DNA from: Rhizobium esperanzae
GTDB taxonomy: Bacteria > Pseudomonadota > Alphaproteobacteria > Rhizobiales > Rhizobiaceae
NCBI RefSeq assembly: GCF_014197615.1
Contig: NZ_JACIFY010000005.1
Coordinates: 62,001 to 126,000, forward strand
Reading direction: 5' to 3'
Length of the DNA: 64,000 nt
The notes under the pieces were generated by a model. It was not told the DNA's origin, did no database searches, and was given only the letters and a program-made list of their open reading frames with translations. The translations under genes and the position numbers were made by a program. Each line of letters opens with the position of its first letter. The stretch's first letter is position 1. This document shows, piece after piece, positions 1 through 8,754 of the stretch.

Positions 1-39
1 ACGCGCCCGGACAGTCACGGTCGAAAGCGGTAGCATCCC

Positions 40-1158
40 ATGCGTATTACTATTGAGCGGTCAAACCTGTTGAAATCGCTGAACCACGTCCACCGCGTGG
101 TCGAACGTCGCAACACGATCCCGATCCTGTCCAACGTATTGCTGAAGGCCGACGGCCAGAACCTCGACATGAAGGCGACCGACCTCGACCTCGAAATCAC
201 CGAGGCGACGCCGGCAAGCGTCGAACAAGCAGGCGCCACGACCGTTCCCGCCCATCTTCTCTACGACATCGTGCGCAAACTTTCCGACGGCTCGGAAGTG
301 CTGCTCGCCACCAGCACCGACGGCAGCTCGATGACCGTGCAGTCCGGCCGCTCGAAATTCTCGCTGCAGTGCCTGCCGGAATCCGATTTCCCGGATCTGA
401 CCGCCGGCACCTTCACGCATTCGTTCAAGCTGAAGGCGACCGATCTGAAGATGCTGATCGACCGCACGCAGTTTGCGATCTCGACGGAAGAGACACGTTA
501 TTATCTCAACGGCATCTTCTTCCACACGATCGAGAGCAAGGGCGACCTGAAGCTCAGGGCCGTCGCCACCGACGGCCACCGGCTGGCGCGCGCCGATGTC
601 GATGCGCCCTCGGGCTCCGAAGGCATGCCCGGCATCATCATTCCGCGCAAGACGGTGGGCGAACTGCAGAAGCTGGTCGACAATCCGGAAGCGATTGTGA
701 CGGTCGAGGTCTCCGACGCCAAGATCCGCATGACGATCGGCTCGATCGTCATGACCTCGAAACTGATCGACGGCACCTTCCCGGATTACCAGCGCGTCAT
801 CCCGACCGGCAACGACAAGGAAATGCGCGTCGACTGCACGAGCTTCGCCCAGGCCGTCGACCGTGTCTCCACCATTTCCTCCGAGCGCGGCCGCGCCGTG
901 AAGCTGGCCCTGTCCGAGGGGCAGCTGATGCTGACCGTCAACAATCCCGATTCCGGCAGCGCCACGGAAGAAGTCGCCGTCGGCTACGATACGGATGCGA
1001 TGGAAATCGGCTTCAATGCCAAATACCTGCTCGACATCACCGCGCAGCTTTCCGGCGAGGAAGCGATCTTCCTGTTGGCCGATGCCGGCTCGCCGACGCT
1101 GATCCGCGACACGGCGGGCGACGACGCGCTCTACGTGCTGATGCCGATGCGCGTCTGA
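40..1158 (+). CDS. dnaN: DNA polymerase III beta subunit (sliding clamp)
   Basis: The 372-residue product matches the usual length of the bacterial beta clamp. It forms a homodimeric ring that tethers the replicative polymerase to DNA. Three clamp domains of about 120 residues each fit (about 1-120, 125-245 and 250-372). The N-terminus (MRITIERSNLLKSLNHV) and the C-terminus ending LMPMRV, part of the partner-binding pocket, are typical of the family. Only 39 bases precede the ATG, so the promoter lies outside the window, and no clear Shine-Dalgarno is visible. It is followed by a broken DUF72 gene, so it is probably the last functional gene of its unit. Confidence 0.98.
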   Translation: MRITIERSNLLKSLNHVHRVVERRNTIPILSNVLLKADGQNLDMKATDLDLEITEATPASVEQAGATTVPAHLLYDIVRKLSDGSEVLLATSTDGSSMTVQSGRSKFSLQCLPESDFPDLTAGTFTHSFKLKATDLKMLIDRTQFAISTEETRYYLNGIFFHTIESKGDLKLRAVATDGHRLARADVDAPSGSEGMPGIIIPRKTVGELQKLVDNPEAIVTVEVSDAKIRMTIGSIVMTSKLIDGTFPDYQRVIPTGNDKEMRVDCTSFAQAVDRVSTISSERGRAVKLALSEGQLMLTVNNPDSGSATEEVAVGYDTDAMEIGFNAKYLLDITAQLSGEEAIFLLADAGSPTLIRDTAGDDALYVLMPMRV

Positions 1159-1214
1159 CGGGAACGAAGCCTGCCTGCCTCCGTTTTCATCCTGTGAAAG
1201 CGGAGGATCCCCGG

Positions 1215-1766
1215 ATGAAGACGGCTGGAACGGTGCGCATCGGCATATCCGGCTGGACCTAGAGCATGTCGCGCAAAAGTGTGCAGCGGTTTTGCGATAA
1301 CGACATGCGTAAAAACAAAGACCTAAAGCACGAGAAGCGAATCTGAAAGATCGCGACGCGCTTTAGGCCCCCTGGCGCGGCCAATTCTATCCGGAGGACC
1401 TGCCGCAGAAGCAGGAGCTTTCCTACGCCGCCCGGCACTTCCCGTCGATCGAGATCAACGGCACCTTCTATAGCCTGCAGCGGCCCGAAAGCTTCGGCCG
1501 CTGGCGCGACGAGACGCCCGACGATTTCGTCTTTGCGGTCAAGGGGCCGCGCTTCATCACCCATATGCTGCGGCTGCGCGATATCGAGACGGCGCTTGCC
1601 AATTTCCTCGCCTCCGGCCTGTTCCGGCTCGGCCCCAAGCTCGGGCCATGACGTCTAACTCTATTTCGACAATACCGACAAGAAGCTGCGCGCCCCTGTC
1701 GATGCCGATCACTTGAGCGCAAGGCTTGCCGATCTCATGCCTCGGCGCCACGGACAAGCCGCATGA
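1215..1766 (+). pseudogene. Broken DUF72 family gene, interrupted by a RIME-like element
   Basis: The first 15 codons give MKTAGTVRIGISGWT, the DUF72 N-terminus, then an in-frame TAG. About 104 bp later the family sequence resumes in another frame with APWRGQFYPEDLPQKQ and continues through EINGTFY to FRLGPKLGP. The central part of the protein is then missing, and the characteristic end (YFDNTDKKLRAPVDA) follows directly. The gene therefore carries an element insertion, a large internal deletion and at least two stop codons. Normal DUF72 proteins are about 240-300 residues; fewer than 150 remain here. It is certainly non-functional, and no intact copy is present in this window. Confidence 0.9.
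1260..1365 (+). repeat. RIME-like element, copy 1, inside the DUF72 gene
   Basis: A 102-bp element (1262-1363) is bounded on both sides by TA. Its left end reads AGCATGTCGCGC and its right end GCGACGCGCTT; read inward from either side these give AAGC/GAGC-nn-GTCGCG, an imperfect terminal inverted repeat. Internally it has two large palindromes: CGCAAAA...TTTTGCG nested in CATG/CATG, and TAAAGC...GCTTTA. This matches what is known of the Rhizobium intergenic mosaic element RIME1. Unusually for that family, this copy lies within a coding sequence. Confidence 0.88.
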
Positions 1767-1862
1767 ATTGTTGATGTCGATGTCCTTGTTGCGAAAATCC
1801 TTGTCCCCAGAGCGACAAGCAGCATATTAAGACAGTCGATCAACATGCGGAATGGGTGGAGA

Positions 1863-2462
1863 ATGCGCTTAAGGGTCAAGGTGAAGGAACACCTCGGGAA
1901 AAAATTCGATGAGGAAATCCGTTTCTTCCGAGGCATGATGCAGGGACCGAAGACGGTGGGCTCGATCGTGCCGACCTCCTCGATCACCGCCAAGCGCATG
2001 GCAAGCGTCATCGACATCCATTCCGGGCTGCCGGTGCTCGAACTCGGGCCGGGCACCGGCGCCATCACCAAGGCCATCCTCGGTCGCGGCGTGCGGCCGG
2101 ACAATCTGGTCGCGATCGAATATTCGACGGATTTCCACCAGCATCTGTTGCGGGCCTATCCCGGCGTGCACTTCATCAACGGCGACGCCTTCGATCTCAA
2201 GACCACGCTCGGCGACTATGGCGACCGGACATTCGATTGCGTCATCTCCTGCATTCCGCTCTTGAACTTCCCGATGGCGATGCGCGTCTCGCTGCTCGAA
2301 AGCCTGCTCGACCGCCTGCCGGCCGGACGGCCGGTGGTGCAGATTTCCTACGGCGCGATTTCGCCGATCGCCGCCAACGCCGATCGCTACAGCATTCATC
2401 ATTTTGACTTCGTCGTGCGCAATATTCCGCCCGCCCAACTCTGGGTTTACAGGCGAGGATAA
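1863..2462 (+). CDS. pmtA: Phospholipid N-methyltransferase-like SAM-dependent methyltransferase (PmtA type)
   Basis: This is a class I SAM-dependent methyltransferase of about 200 residues, with motif I VLELGPGTGAITKAI near residue 60 and an acidic IEYS segment after the next strand. The upstream GSIVPTSS segment is typical of the PmtA/KsgA-like group that methylates phosphatidylethanolamine toward phosphatidylcholine. It is probably soluble or peripheral at the membrane. The start is uncertain. The ATG at 1863 has GGTGGAG only about 2 nt away; ATG 1845 has no Shine-Dalgarno; GTG 1881 has AAGGG about 6 nt upstream. It abuts the phosphatase gene (TAA then ATG), suggesting cotranscription. The substrate is inferred from family resemblance. 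Confidence 0.8.
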   Translation: MRLRVKVKEHLGKKFDEEIRFFRGMMQGPKTVGSIVPTSSITAKRMASVIDIHSGLPVLELGPGTGAITKAILGRGVRPDNLVAIEYSTDFHQHLLRAYPGVHFINGDAFDLKTTLGDYGDRTFDCVISCIPLLNFPMAMRVSLLESLLDRLPAGRPVVQISYGAISPIAANADRYSIHHFDFVVRNIPPAQLWVYRRG

Positions 2463-3044
2463 ATGTTCGGACTTTATATCACCCACCCACAGGTCAAGAT
2501 CGACCCGCAGGTTCCCGTTCCCAAGTGGGGTCTTTCCGATATCGGCGCCGAGCGTGCCCGCAAGGCTGCGTCGAGCCATTGGGCAAAACGGCTGGCCCGC
2601 ATCATCTCCAGCGACGAGACGAAAGCCATCGAAACAGCGGAAATCCTGGCCGAAGCTGCCGGCGTGAAAATCGAGATTGCGCACGGCACGCATGAGAACG
2701 ATCGCTCCGCCACCGGCTTCCTGCCGCCGGACAAGTTCGAAGAGGCAGCCAACTGGTTCTTCGCGCACCCGCAGGAGAGCTTCAGGGGCTGGGAGCGGGC
2801 CGCCGATGCGCAGGCCCGCATCGTTTCTGCCGTCGAGACCATCCTCTCCGCCCATGATGCGACGGCACCGATCGCCTTTGTCGGCCATGGCGGCGTCGGC
2901 ACGCTGCTCAAATGTCATCTGGCCGGCAGGCCGATCGGCCGCGACCGCGACCAGCCGGGCGGCGGCGGCAATCTCTATGCTTTCGGCCTTGCGGATCGCC
3001 GCTTATCATGCGACTGGACGCCCATCGAAGACTGGCGGGGGTGA
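2463..3044 (+). CDS. Histidine phosphatase-superfamily protein with degenerate RHG motif
   Basis: The 193-residue protein has the phosphoglycerate-mutase-like layout: an N-terminal strand plus motif, SSDETKAIETAE where the family has SxxxRAxqTAe, acidic HENDR mid-protein, and VGHGGVGTLL carrying the second catalytic His. The first motif reads ITHPQV instead of RHGxT, so the phosphate-binding Arg and the Gly are changed while the His remains, and the second Arg is Lys. It may be a divergent phosphatase or a non-catalytic relative; the substrate is unknown. It starts directly after the pmtA-like stop codon and ends 6 bp before pyrF, so it lies in the same transcription unit. Confidence 0.85.
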   Translation: MFGLYITHPQVKIDPQVPVPKWGLSDIGAERARKAASSHWAKRLARIISSDETKAIETAEILAEAAGVKIEIAHGTHENDRSATGFLPPDKFEEAANWFFAHPQESFRGWERAADAQARIVSAVETILSAHDATAPIAFVGHGGVGTLLKCHLAGRPIGRDRDQPGGGGNLYAFGLADRRLSCDWTPIEDWRG

Positions 3045-3050
3045 GTTGAA

Positions 3051-3758
3051 ATGGACGCACGCGAGCGGTTGATCGTCGGCCTGGATGTTCCAACGGTCGG
3101 CGAGGCGGAGAAACTGGTTTCGACGCTCGGCGACGACATTCTCTTCTATAAGATCGGCTATCAGCTGGCCTTTGCCGGCGGCCTCGAATTTGCCCGCGAT
3201 CTCTCTGCCAGTGGCAAGAAGATCTTCCTCGACATGAAGCTGCTCGACATCGACAACACGGTGGCATCAGGCGTGGAAAACATCGCCAAGATGGGCATGT
3301 CGATGCTGACGCTGCATGCCTATCCGAAGGCGATGAAGGCGGCGGTCGAGGCCGCGGCCGGCTCCGGCCTCTGCCTGCTCGGCGTCACCGTGCTGACCTC
3401 GATGGATGCCGCCGACCTTGCCGATGCCGGCTACAGCCAGGACCCGCACAGCCTGGTGCTCAGGCGCGCCGGCCAGGCGCGCGCCGCCGGCATGGGCGGT
3501 ATTGTCTGTTCGGCGGCGGAAGCGGCCGAGGTGCGCGAAATCGTCGGGCCCGACATGGCGATCGTCACCCCCGGCATTCGCCCGACCGGCAGCGACCATG
3601 GCGACCAGAAGCGGGTGATGACGCCTTTCGACGCGCTGAAGGCGGGGGCGACGCATCTCGTCGTTGCCCGGCCGATCGTCAGAGCACCCGATCCGAGAGA
3701 GGCCGCCCGCGCGGTACTCAACGAAATGGTCGGCGCGCTCTGGCCGGCCAACCGCTGA
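3051..3758 (+). CDS. pyrF: Orotidine 5'-phosphate decarboxylase
   Basis: It converts OMP to UMP, the last step of de novo pyrimidine synthesis, in the cytoplasm. The 235-residue length is normal. The catalytic D-K-D signature is seen as [12 protein letters not shown] near residue 65, the first-strand Asp as VGLDV near residue 11, and the C-terminal phosphate-binding segment as TPGIRP followed by [12 protein letters not shown] Shine-Dalgarno-like GGTGAG lies about 5 nt before the ATG. It is preceded by the phosphatase-like gene by 6 bp and followed by the DUF1330 gene after 26 bp. Confidence 0.97.
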   Translation: MDARERLIVGLDVPTVGEAEKLVSTLGDDILFYKIGYQLAFAGGLEFARDLSASGKKIFLDMKLLDIDNTVASGVENIAKMGMSMLTLHAYPKAMKAAVEAAAGSGLCLLGVTVLTSMDAADLADAGYSQDPHSLVLRRAGQARAAGMGGIVCSAAEAAEVREIVGPDMAIVTPGIRPTGSDHGDQKRVMTPFDALKAGATHLVVARPIVRAPDPREAARAVLNEMVGALWPANR

Positions 3759-3784
3759 ATTCATAAAGCAAGAGGGAGAAGATC

Positions 3785-4072
3785 ATGGCCAAGGGATACT
3801 GGATCGCCCGCGTCGACGTTCGCGATGCCGAGCGCTACAAGGATTACGTGGCGGCGGCGAAGCCCGCCTTCGAAAAATACGGCGCGAATTTCCTCGCGCG
3901 CGGCGGTGCCTTCACCGAACTGGAGGGCAAGGCGCGCGCCCGCAACGTCGTGATCGAATTCCCCTCGATGCAGCATGCGGTCGACTGCTACAATTCGCCG
4001 GAATACCAGATCGCCGCCAAAATCCGCCAGGAAGCGGCGGATGCGGAAATGGTCGTCGTCGACGGCATCTAA
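3785..4072 (+). CDS. DUF1330 domain protein
   Basis: This 95-residue protein starts AKGYWIARVDVRD and continues as a ferredoxin-like alpha+beta fold; Y-W-I-A-R-V-D-V, FLARGG and the SPEYQ segment are typical of DUF1330. The family is widespread in rhizobia and its function is not established; it resembles dimeric alpha-beta barrel (EthD/monooxygenase-like) proteins. A good Shine-Dalgarno (GAGGGAGA) precedes the ATG. It lies 26 bp after pyrF and may be cotranscribed with it. It has no signal peptide or membrane segment, so it is probably cytoplasmic. Confidence 0.88.
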   Translation: MAKGYWIARVDVRDAERYKDYVAAAKPAFEKYGANFLARGGAFTELEGKARARNVVIEFPSMQHAVDCYNSPEYQIAAKIRQEAADAEMVVVDGI

Positions 4073-4182
4073 GCTGCTCGCATCGCCAAAAACTGACGGC
4101 GCGATGGGCCTTCCCGTCGCGATCGGATTCGGTTAAGACGGAGCCGATCAAGCATCTCCCAAAGCCTTTCGAGGAACCTGCC

Positions 4183-5163
4183 ATGACCCTTGCCAACCTG
4201 CCGCCGCTCGTCACCGTGTTCGGAGGGTCCGGCTTCGTCGGCAGGCACGTGGTTCGGGCGCTGGCCAAACGCGGCTATAACATCCGCGTCGCGGTGCGCC
4301 GTCCCGATCTCGCCGGCTTCCTGCAGCCGCTCGGCAATGTCGGCCAGATCTCCTTCGTGCAGGCAAACCTGCGCTATCGCAGCTCGATCGACCGCGCAGT
4401 CGACGGCGCAAGCCATGTCGTCAACTGCGTCGGCATTCTGCACGAGACCGGCCGCAACACCTTCGACGCCGTGCAGGAATTCGGCGCCCGCGCGGTCGCC
4501 GAAGCGGCGCGCAACGCCGGTGCGACGCTCACCCATATTTCAGCGATCGGCGCCGACGCCAAATCCGCTTCGGATTACGGCCGCACCAAGGGCCGCGCCG
4601 AAGCCGCCATCCACTCCATCAAGTCCGATGCGGTGATCTTCCGTCCCTCGATCGTCTTCGGGCCGGAGGACAGTTTCTTCAACAAGTTTGCCGACATGGC
4701 CCGCATGTCGCCGATCCTGCCGCTGGTCGGCGGCGGCAAGACGAAATTCCAGCCCGTCTATGTCGAGGATGTCGCCGAGGCCGTCGCCCGTGCCGTCGAC
4801 GGCAAGGTCGCCGGCGGCAAGGTCTATGAGCTTGGCGGCCCTGAAGTGCTGAGCTTCCGCGAATGTCTGGAGACGATGCTGAAGGTGACCTGCCGCAAGA
4901 ACCCGCTGGTCTCCCTGCCCTTCGGCGTCGCGTCGCTGATCGGCAGCATTGCCTCGTTGATCCCTTTCATCACGCCGCCGATCACGCCTGACCAGGTGCG
5001 GATGCTGAAGCACGACAACATCGTCTCCGCAGCAGCAGAAGCGGAAGGCCGCACATTGAAGGGCCTCGGCATTACACCCACCATGGCCGCATCGGTGCTC
5101 GGCTCCTATCTCGTGCACTATCGCCCGCACGGCCAGTATACGGGCACCGGCAAGGCCGCCTGA
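4183..5163 (+). CDS. NDUFA9-like NAD(P)-binding protein (complex I-associated SDR family)
   Basis: The 326-residue protein opens with a Rossmann motif (VFGGSGFVGRHVVRAL, residues about 10-25). It then has NCVGIL and a SDYGRTKGRAE segment supplying the Tyr-x-x-x-Lys-like pair of atypical short-chain dehydrogenases. It resembles bacterial homologues of the mitochondrial NDUFA9 subunit, annotated as complex I NDUFA9 family proteins. The role (quinone or complex I related) is inferred from the family only. GAGGA lies 8 nt before the chosen ATG. A much longer upstream frame exists, but it overlaps the DUF1330 gene and lacks coding character. A strong hairpin follows the stop codon. Confidence 0.88.
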   Translation: MTLANLPPLVTVFGGSGFVGRHVVRALAKRGYNIRVAVRRPDLAGFLQPLGNVGQISFVQANLRYRSSIDRAVDGASHVVNCVGILHETGRNTFDAVQEFGARAVAEAARNAGATLTHISAIGADAKSASDYGRTKGRAEAAIHSIKSDAVIFRPSIVFGPEDSFFNKFADMARMSPILPLVGGGKTKFQPVYVEDVAEAVARAVDGKVAGGKVYELGGPEVLSFRECLETMLKVTCRKNPLVSLPFGVASLIGSIASLIPFITPPITPDQVRMLKHDNIVSAAAEAEGRTLKGLGITPTMAASVLGSYLVHYRPHGQYTGTGKAA

Positions 5164-5184
5164 CCAATTTCGCCCCTTCGGAAC

Positions 5185-5220
5185 AACGCCGTTCGCATAT
5201 GATGCGGGCGGCGTTTTCCT
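5185..5220 (+). terminator. Rho-independent terminator after the NDUFA9-like gene
   Basis: A 14-bp stem (5185-5198 with 5202-5215, two wobble-type mismatches) and a 3-nt loop are followed by TTTCCTTT. The hairpin begins 22 bp after the stop codon. Confidence 0.7.
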
Positions 5221-5444
5221 TTGCCGTCTGAAGCAAAGCCGGCGCAAGTTTGAAATGTTGTTGTGCCGGCCATATCAAGTGCAGTTGCATAAAAGACGCA
5301 TCGGAAAATTTGTGAAATTAACGCCAAATTTAGCAGGAACATTTATTGCTATTTGCCATTCCACTGACTACCAAACCCGCGCGTCTTCCAACGGACTCAA
5401 CGCTTGGGATCGCGTGCGGCAATCACTGTGAAAGGCAATTCTCG

Positions 5445-5597
5445 ATGGGCAAGTCAATCGCGCTCCTTTTTGCGTGTGCGGCGCTAATTATCCTGGCAGG
5501 CTCTTTCGTTGCGCCAGGTTCTGTCGCAGCGGTCAAGGGCGACTGCTCGCCGGCCTACGGCGTCGATCCTTGCTCGACGGCTTCGATCAGCCACTGA
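5445..5597 (+). CDS. Small predicted secreted protein (50 aa)
   Basis: The reading frame gives a 50-residue peptide. A short basic start (MGKS) is followed by a strongly hydrophobic stretch of about 20 residues (IALLFACAALIILAGSFVA), and the remaining tail of about 22 residues has two cysteines (KGDCSPAYGVDPCSTAS). This is the layout of a signal peptide plus a tiny exported peptide, or of a single-span membrane peptide. AAAGG lies about 9 nt upstream. A longer in-frame start at 5346 exists but would bury the signal sequence. I recognise no family. The preceding 280 bp is AT-rich non-coding DNA holding the upstream terminator and probably a promoter. Confidence 0.55.
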   Translation: MGKSIALLFACAALIILAGSFVAPGSVAAVKGDCSPAYGVDPCSTASISH

Positions 5598-5814
5598 CGA
5601 AAAGTCCGGCCTTGGCGCCGGCATTCTTAATCCAAGACAGGCAGCGGTCGGAATGTCCGAAGCAGGACGTTCCCAAATGAACGCTCAGTCTTGCCGGCCT
5701 CAAAATTGGCGGCCGTTTATCCTCTCGATATTGCGAGCTTAAAAAAATCGGCGCCTGCCGACGATCCCATGTCCGTTCGCGAGATCCGACGTCCGGAATC
5801 GCGTAAAAACAAAA

Positions 5815-5844
5815 TGCATTCGCGCTGGGGGCCGCGCGAATGCA
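5815..5844 (-). terminator. Terminator of uppP (minus strand)
   Basis: Perfect 11-bp arms (5815-5825 and 5834-5844; TGCATTCGCGC and its complement) enclose a G-rich loop. On the minus strand the stem is followed by ATTTTGTTTTT. It lies 17 bp beyond the uppP stop codon. The rest of 5598-5860 shows nothing recognisable. Confidence 0.8.
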
Positions 5845-5860
5845 ATGCAGTGGGAATACC

Positions 5861-6658
5861 TCAGGCGATCAGGCCGGTGGCGGCCATGCCGAGCAGCAGG
5901 GCGCCCAGAATGATGCGGTAGACGGCAAACAGCGTGAAGCGGTTGCTTCTGATATAGGCGAGCAGCCATTTGACGGCGATGAAGGCGACGATCGTGGACA
6001 CGACGAAGGCTATGCCGAGTGCCGTCCAGTCTTCGTTTGCCGCACCGCCGTCCTTGAACGTCTTCAGCAATTCATAGCCGCTTGCGGCATACATTGTGGG
6101 AATGCCGACGAGAAAGGCGAATTCCGTTGCCGCGGCGCGGTTGCCGGTGCCGGCGAGCATGGCGACGAAGATCGTGGCGCCGGAGCGCGACGTTCCCGGA
6201 AAGATACCGGCAACGATCTGGGCGATGCCGACCAGAATGGCGACGAGCCAGGTGATCTCCTTATGGGGAGCTTTGCGCGCCGCAGCCCATTCGGCAAAGA
6301 TCATCCAGATACCGCCGATGATCAGCGCCCAGGCGATCGGCGTCGCCGTCTCCGGCAGTTCGAAGCCGAGCTTCTTGACGATAAGTCCGAGAATTGCGGT
6401 GATGAGAAAGGCGACGATCAGCTTGGCGGCGTAATCGCGGTTCTCCGGCTGGCGCCAGCCGAGCACCAGATCCAGCAGGCGACGCCAGTAGATGATGGTG
6501 ACGGCGAGAATGGCGCCGGCCTGGATGACGATATTGAACATGTCCGACCGGTGTCCGAGCCATTGCTCGGCGATGATCAGGTGGCCGGTGCTCGAGATCG
6601 GCAGAAATTCGGTGATCCCCTCGATGACGCCGAGAATTGCAGCATTGATATAATCCAT
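5861..6658 (-). CDS. uppP: Undecaprenyl-diphosphatase (UppP/BacA)
   Basis: This integral membrane enzyme dephosphorylates undecaprenyl diphosphate to recycle the lipid carrier of peptidoglycan and surface polysaccharide synthesis. It also underlies bacitracin resistance. The family motifs are clear: GVIEGITEFLPISSTGHL at residues about 12-29 and PGTSRSGATI near residue 173. The 265 residues have about eight hydrophobic segments, as expected. A GGAG lies about 8 nt upstream of the ATG on the minus strand. It is monocistronic, with its own terminator, and divergent from the downstream GST gene across a 230-bp spacer with no other feature I can support. Confidence 0.97.
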   Translation of the reverse strand: MDYINAAILGVIEGITEFLPISSTGHLIIAEQWLGHRSDMFNIVIQAGAILAVTIIYWRRLLDLVLGWRQPENRDYAAKLIVAFLITAILGLIVKKLGFELPETATPIAWALIIGGIWMIFAEWAAARKAPHKEITWLVAILVGIAQIVAGIFPGTSRSGATIFVAMLAGTGNRAAATEFAFLVGIPTMYAASGYELLKTFKDGGAANEDWTALGIAFVVSTIVAFIAVKWLLAYIRSNRFTLFAVYRIILGALLLGMAATGLIA

Positions 6659-6888
6659 ACATTGTCTCCGGTTTAAAGTGCGGGCGGGCCTGAGCGCTTG
6701 GGCCGATCAGGCTGCCGCTTTCATTCGTTCGTCAGACCGTGTTTCGTCATCCTCAGATGGCGTAAAATCCGATTCGCTTGTATTGGCGGGGCCAAGCTCC
6801 TATAGCTTCAACCAATGAGTCATGACTAGGGCGCTATAATCGAGCTGCCACACAGTCCTGTAACAGCAATCACAAAGCCCGAGTATCG

Positions 6889-7581
6889 ATGCCCACGCTT
6901 TATCATCATCCCATGTCATCCGCATCTCGCTTCGTCCGGCTGATCCTGGCGGAATACGGCTATCAGGCGGATCTGATCGAGGAGCAGACATGGGAAAAGC
7001 GCCGGGATTTCCTGGCGCTCAACCCGGCCGGCACCCTGCCTGTCTATGTCGACGACAGCATGCGGGCGCTCTGCGGCGCGACCGTCATTTCCGAATATCT
7101 GGACGAGACGCACGGTGTGCTGAAACGCGACCGGCGGCTGCTCGCCGAGGACCCTTTCCAGCGGGCGGAAATCCGCCGGCTGAGCGAATGGTTCATGCAG
7201 AAGATGGAAAACGACGTGACCAAGCCGCTCGCCCGCGAGCGTGTCTATAAGTTGCAGATGACCGCCGATCAGGGCGGCGGAGCGCCGGATTCGAAGATTT
7301 TGCGCACGGCCCGCGCGAATATCCGCCAGCATATGCGCTATCTCACCTGGCTTGCCGGCTCACGCCAGTGGCTGGCGGGCGAGAGGATGAGCTATGCCGA
7401 TCTTGCCGCCGCCGCCTCGATTTCGATCCTCGATTATCTCGGCGAAATCGAGTGGGCAGATTCGCCCGTCGTCAAGGACTGGTATCAGCGGCTGAAATCG
7501 CGCCCCTCCTTCCGGCCGATGCTGACCGAGCGGGTGCGCGGCCTGACACCGGTTTCGCATTATGCCGATCTGGATTTCTGA
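6889..7581 (+). CDS. Glutathione S-transferase family protein
   Basis: The 230-residue protein has an N-terminal thioredoxin-like GSH-binding domain (TLYHHPMSSASRFVRLILAEYG; NPAGTLPVYVDD with the cis-Pro; then VISEYLDE) and an all-alpha C-terminal domain (about 90-220) with the N-capping motif YADLAAAASIS. Ser residues near position 10 could activate the thiol, as in bacterial GSTs. The substrate is unknown. There is no clear Shine-Dalgarno; a TATAAT-like hexamer lies about 55 bp upstream. It is followed 12 bp later by queG, so the two are probably cotranscribed. Confidence 0.92.
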   Translation: MPTLYHHPMSSASRFVRLILAEYGYQADLIEEQTWEKRRDFLALNPAGTLPVYVDDSMRALCGATVISEYLDETHGVLKRDRRLLAEDPFQRAEIRRLSEWFMQKMENDVTKPLARERVYKLQMTADQGGGAPDSKILRTARANIRQHMRYLTWLAGSRQWLAGERMSYADLAAAASISILDYLGEIEWADSPVVKDWYQRLKSRPSFRPMLTERVRGLTPVSHYADLDF

Positions 7582-7593
7582 CGAGGGCTCTCC

Positions 7594-8754
7594 ATGCCCG
7601 AAGCCGATAGACGAGATGACAAAGAGCGCCGCCGCCGCGACAATTTGACCGAGTTCGTGCGGCGGGAATCTGCCGCCAAGGGCTTCGATCTCTGCCGCAT
7701 CACGCGACCGGACGCGATCCCGCAAGCCAAGCAGCGTCTCGGCGCGTTCATCGATGCCGGGCACCACGGGACGATGGAATGGATGGCGGAGACGCGCGAC
7801 CGGCGCGGCGACCCCCGGACACTCTGGAGCGAGGTGAAATCGGTCGTCGTCTTCGGCCTCAATTACGCGCCGGAGGAGGATCCGCGCGGCATCCTTGATA
7901 AGCCCGATAAAGCAGCCATCTCCGTTTATGCCCGCAACCGCGATTATCACGATGTCATCAAGGGCCGGCTGAAGGAGATCGCCACGCGTTTTGCGGCGCG
8001 GGCCGGTGCCGACGTGAAGGTGTTCGTCGATACCGCGCCCGTCATGGAAAAGCCGCTGGCGGCGGCAGCCGGCTTGGGCTGGCAGGGCAAACACACCAAC
8101 CTCGTCAGCCGCACACACGGTTCCTGGCTGTTTCTCGGTACGATGTTCACGACCGCCGATCTTGCCGTCGACGCCGAGGAGACCGATCATTGCGGCTCCT
8201 GCCGCGCCTGTCTCGACGCATGCCCCACGGCCGCCTTTCCGGCGCCTTATCAGATCGACGCACGGCGCTGCATTTCCTATCTCACCATCGAACACAAGGG
8301 GCCGATCGATCCCGACCTGCGGGTGCTGATCGGCAACCGCATCTATGGCTGCGACGACTGCCTTGCCGCCTGTCCCTGGAACAAGTTCGCAACTGCGGCC
8401 TCCGAGATGAAGCTGCAGGCGCGCGAAGAACTGAAGGAGCCGTCGATCGCCTTTCTGCTGACGCTCGACGATGCCGCCTTCCGCGCCTTCTTCAGCGGCT
8501 CGCCGGTCAAGCGGATCGGCCGCGACCGTTTCGTCCGCAACTTGCTGATCGCTGCCGGCAATTCCGGCGAGACGGCGCTGATTGCCCAATGCCGCCTGCT
8601 CGCCGGCGATGCCTCGCCGGTGGTGCGTGCCATGGCGGTCTGGGCGCTTTCGCGGCTGATGGAGGCTGGCGAATTCTCTCTCTTTGCCGCACAAAGGGCT
8701 GATGAGAGCGATGGCGACGTGTTGAACGAATGGCTGATGGCAGGAGCGGGCTGA
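7594..8754 (+). CDS. queG: Epoxyqueuosine reductase
   Basis: QueG reduces epoxyqueuosine to queuosine in tRNA wobble position 34, using cobalamin and two 4Fe-4S clusters. The 386-residue protein carries two ferredoxin-type cysteine motifs, [13 protein letters not shown] near residue 200 and [14 protein letters not shown] near 255, and the typical GTMEWM segment close to the N-terminus. A HEAT-like C-terminal stretch (about 285-375) fits the family. The enzyme is cytoplasmic. A GAGG lies upstream of the ATG. The stop codon overlaps the start of the following epimerase gene (TGATG), implying translational coupling. Confidence 0.96.
   Translation: MPEADRRDDKERRRRDNLTEFVRRESAAKGFDLCRITRPDAIPQAKQRLGAFIDAGHHGTMEWMAETRDRRGDPRTLWSEVKSVVVFGLNYAPEEDPRGILDKPDKAAISVYARNRDYHDVIKGRLKEIATRFAARAGADVKVFVDTAPVMEKPLAAAAGLGWQGKHTNLVSRTHGSWLFLGTMFTTADLAVDAEETDHCGSCRACLDACPTAAFPAPYQIDARRCISYLTIEHKGPIDPDLRVLIGNRIYGCDDCLAACPWNKFATAASEMKLQAREELKEPSIAFLLTLDDAAFRAFFSGSPVKRIGRDRFVRNLLIAAGNSGETALIAQCRLLAGDASPVVRAMAVWALSRLMEAGEFSLFAAQRADESDGDVLNEWLMAGAG

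Noticed and set aside
6800..6888. AGTCATGACT palindrome and TATAAT-like hexamer ahead of the GST gene
   Set aside because: A 10-bp palindrome is expected by chance at this scale, and the -35 partner is unconvincing.
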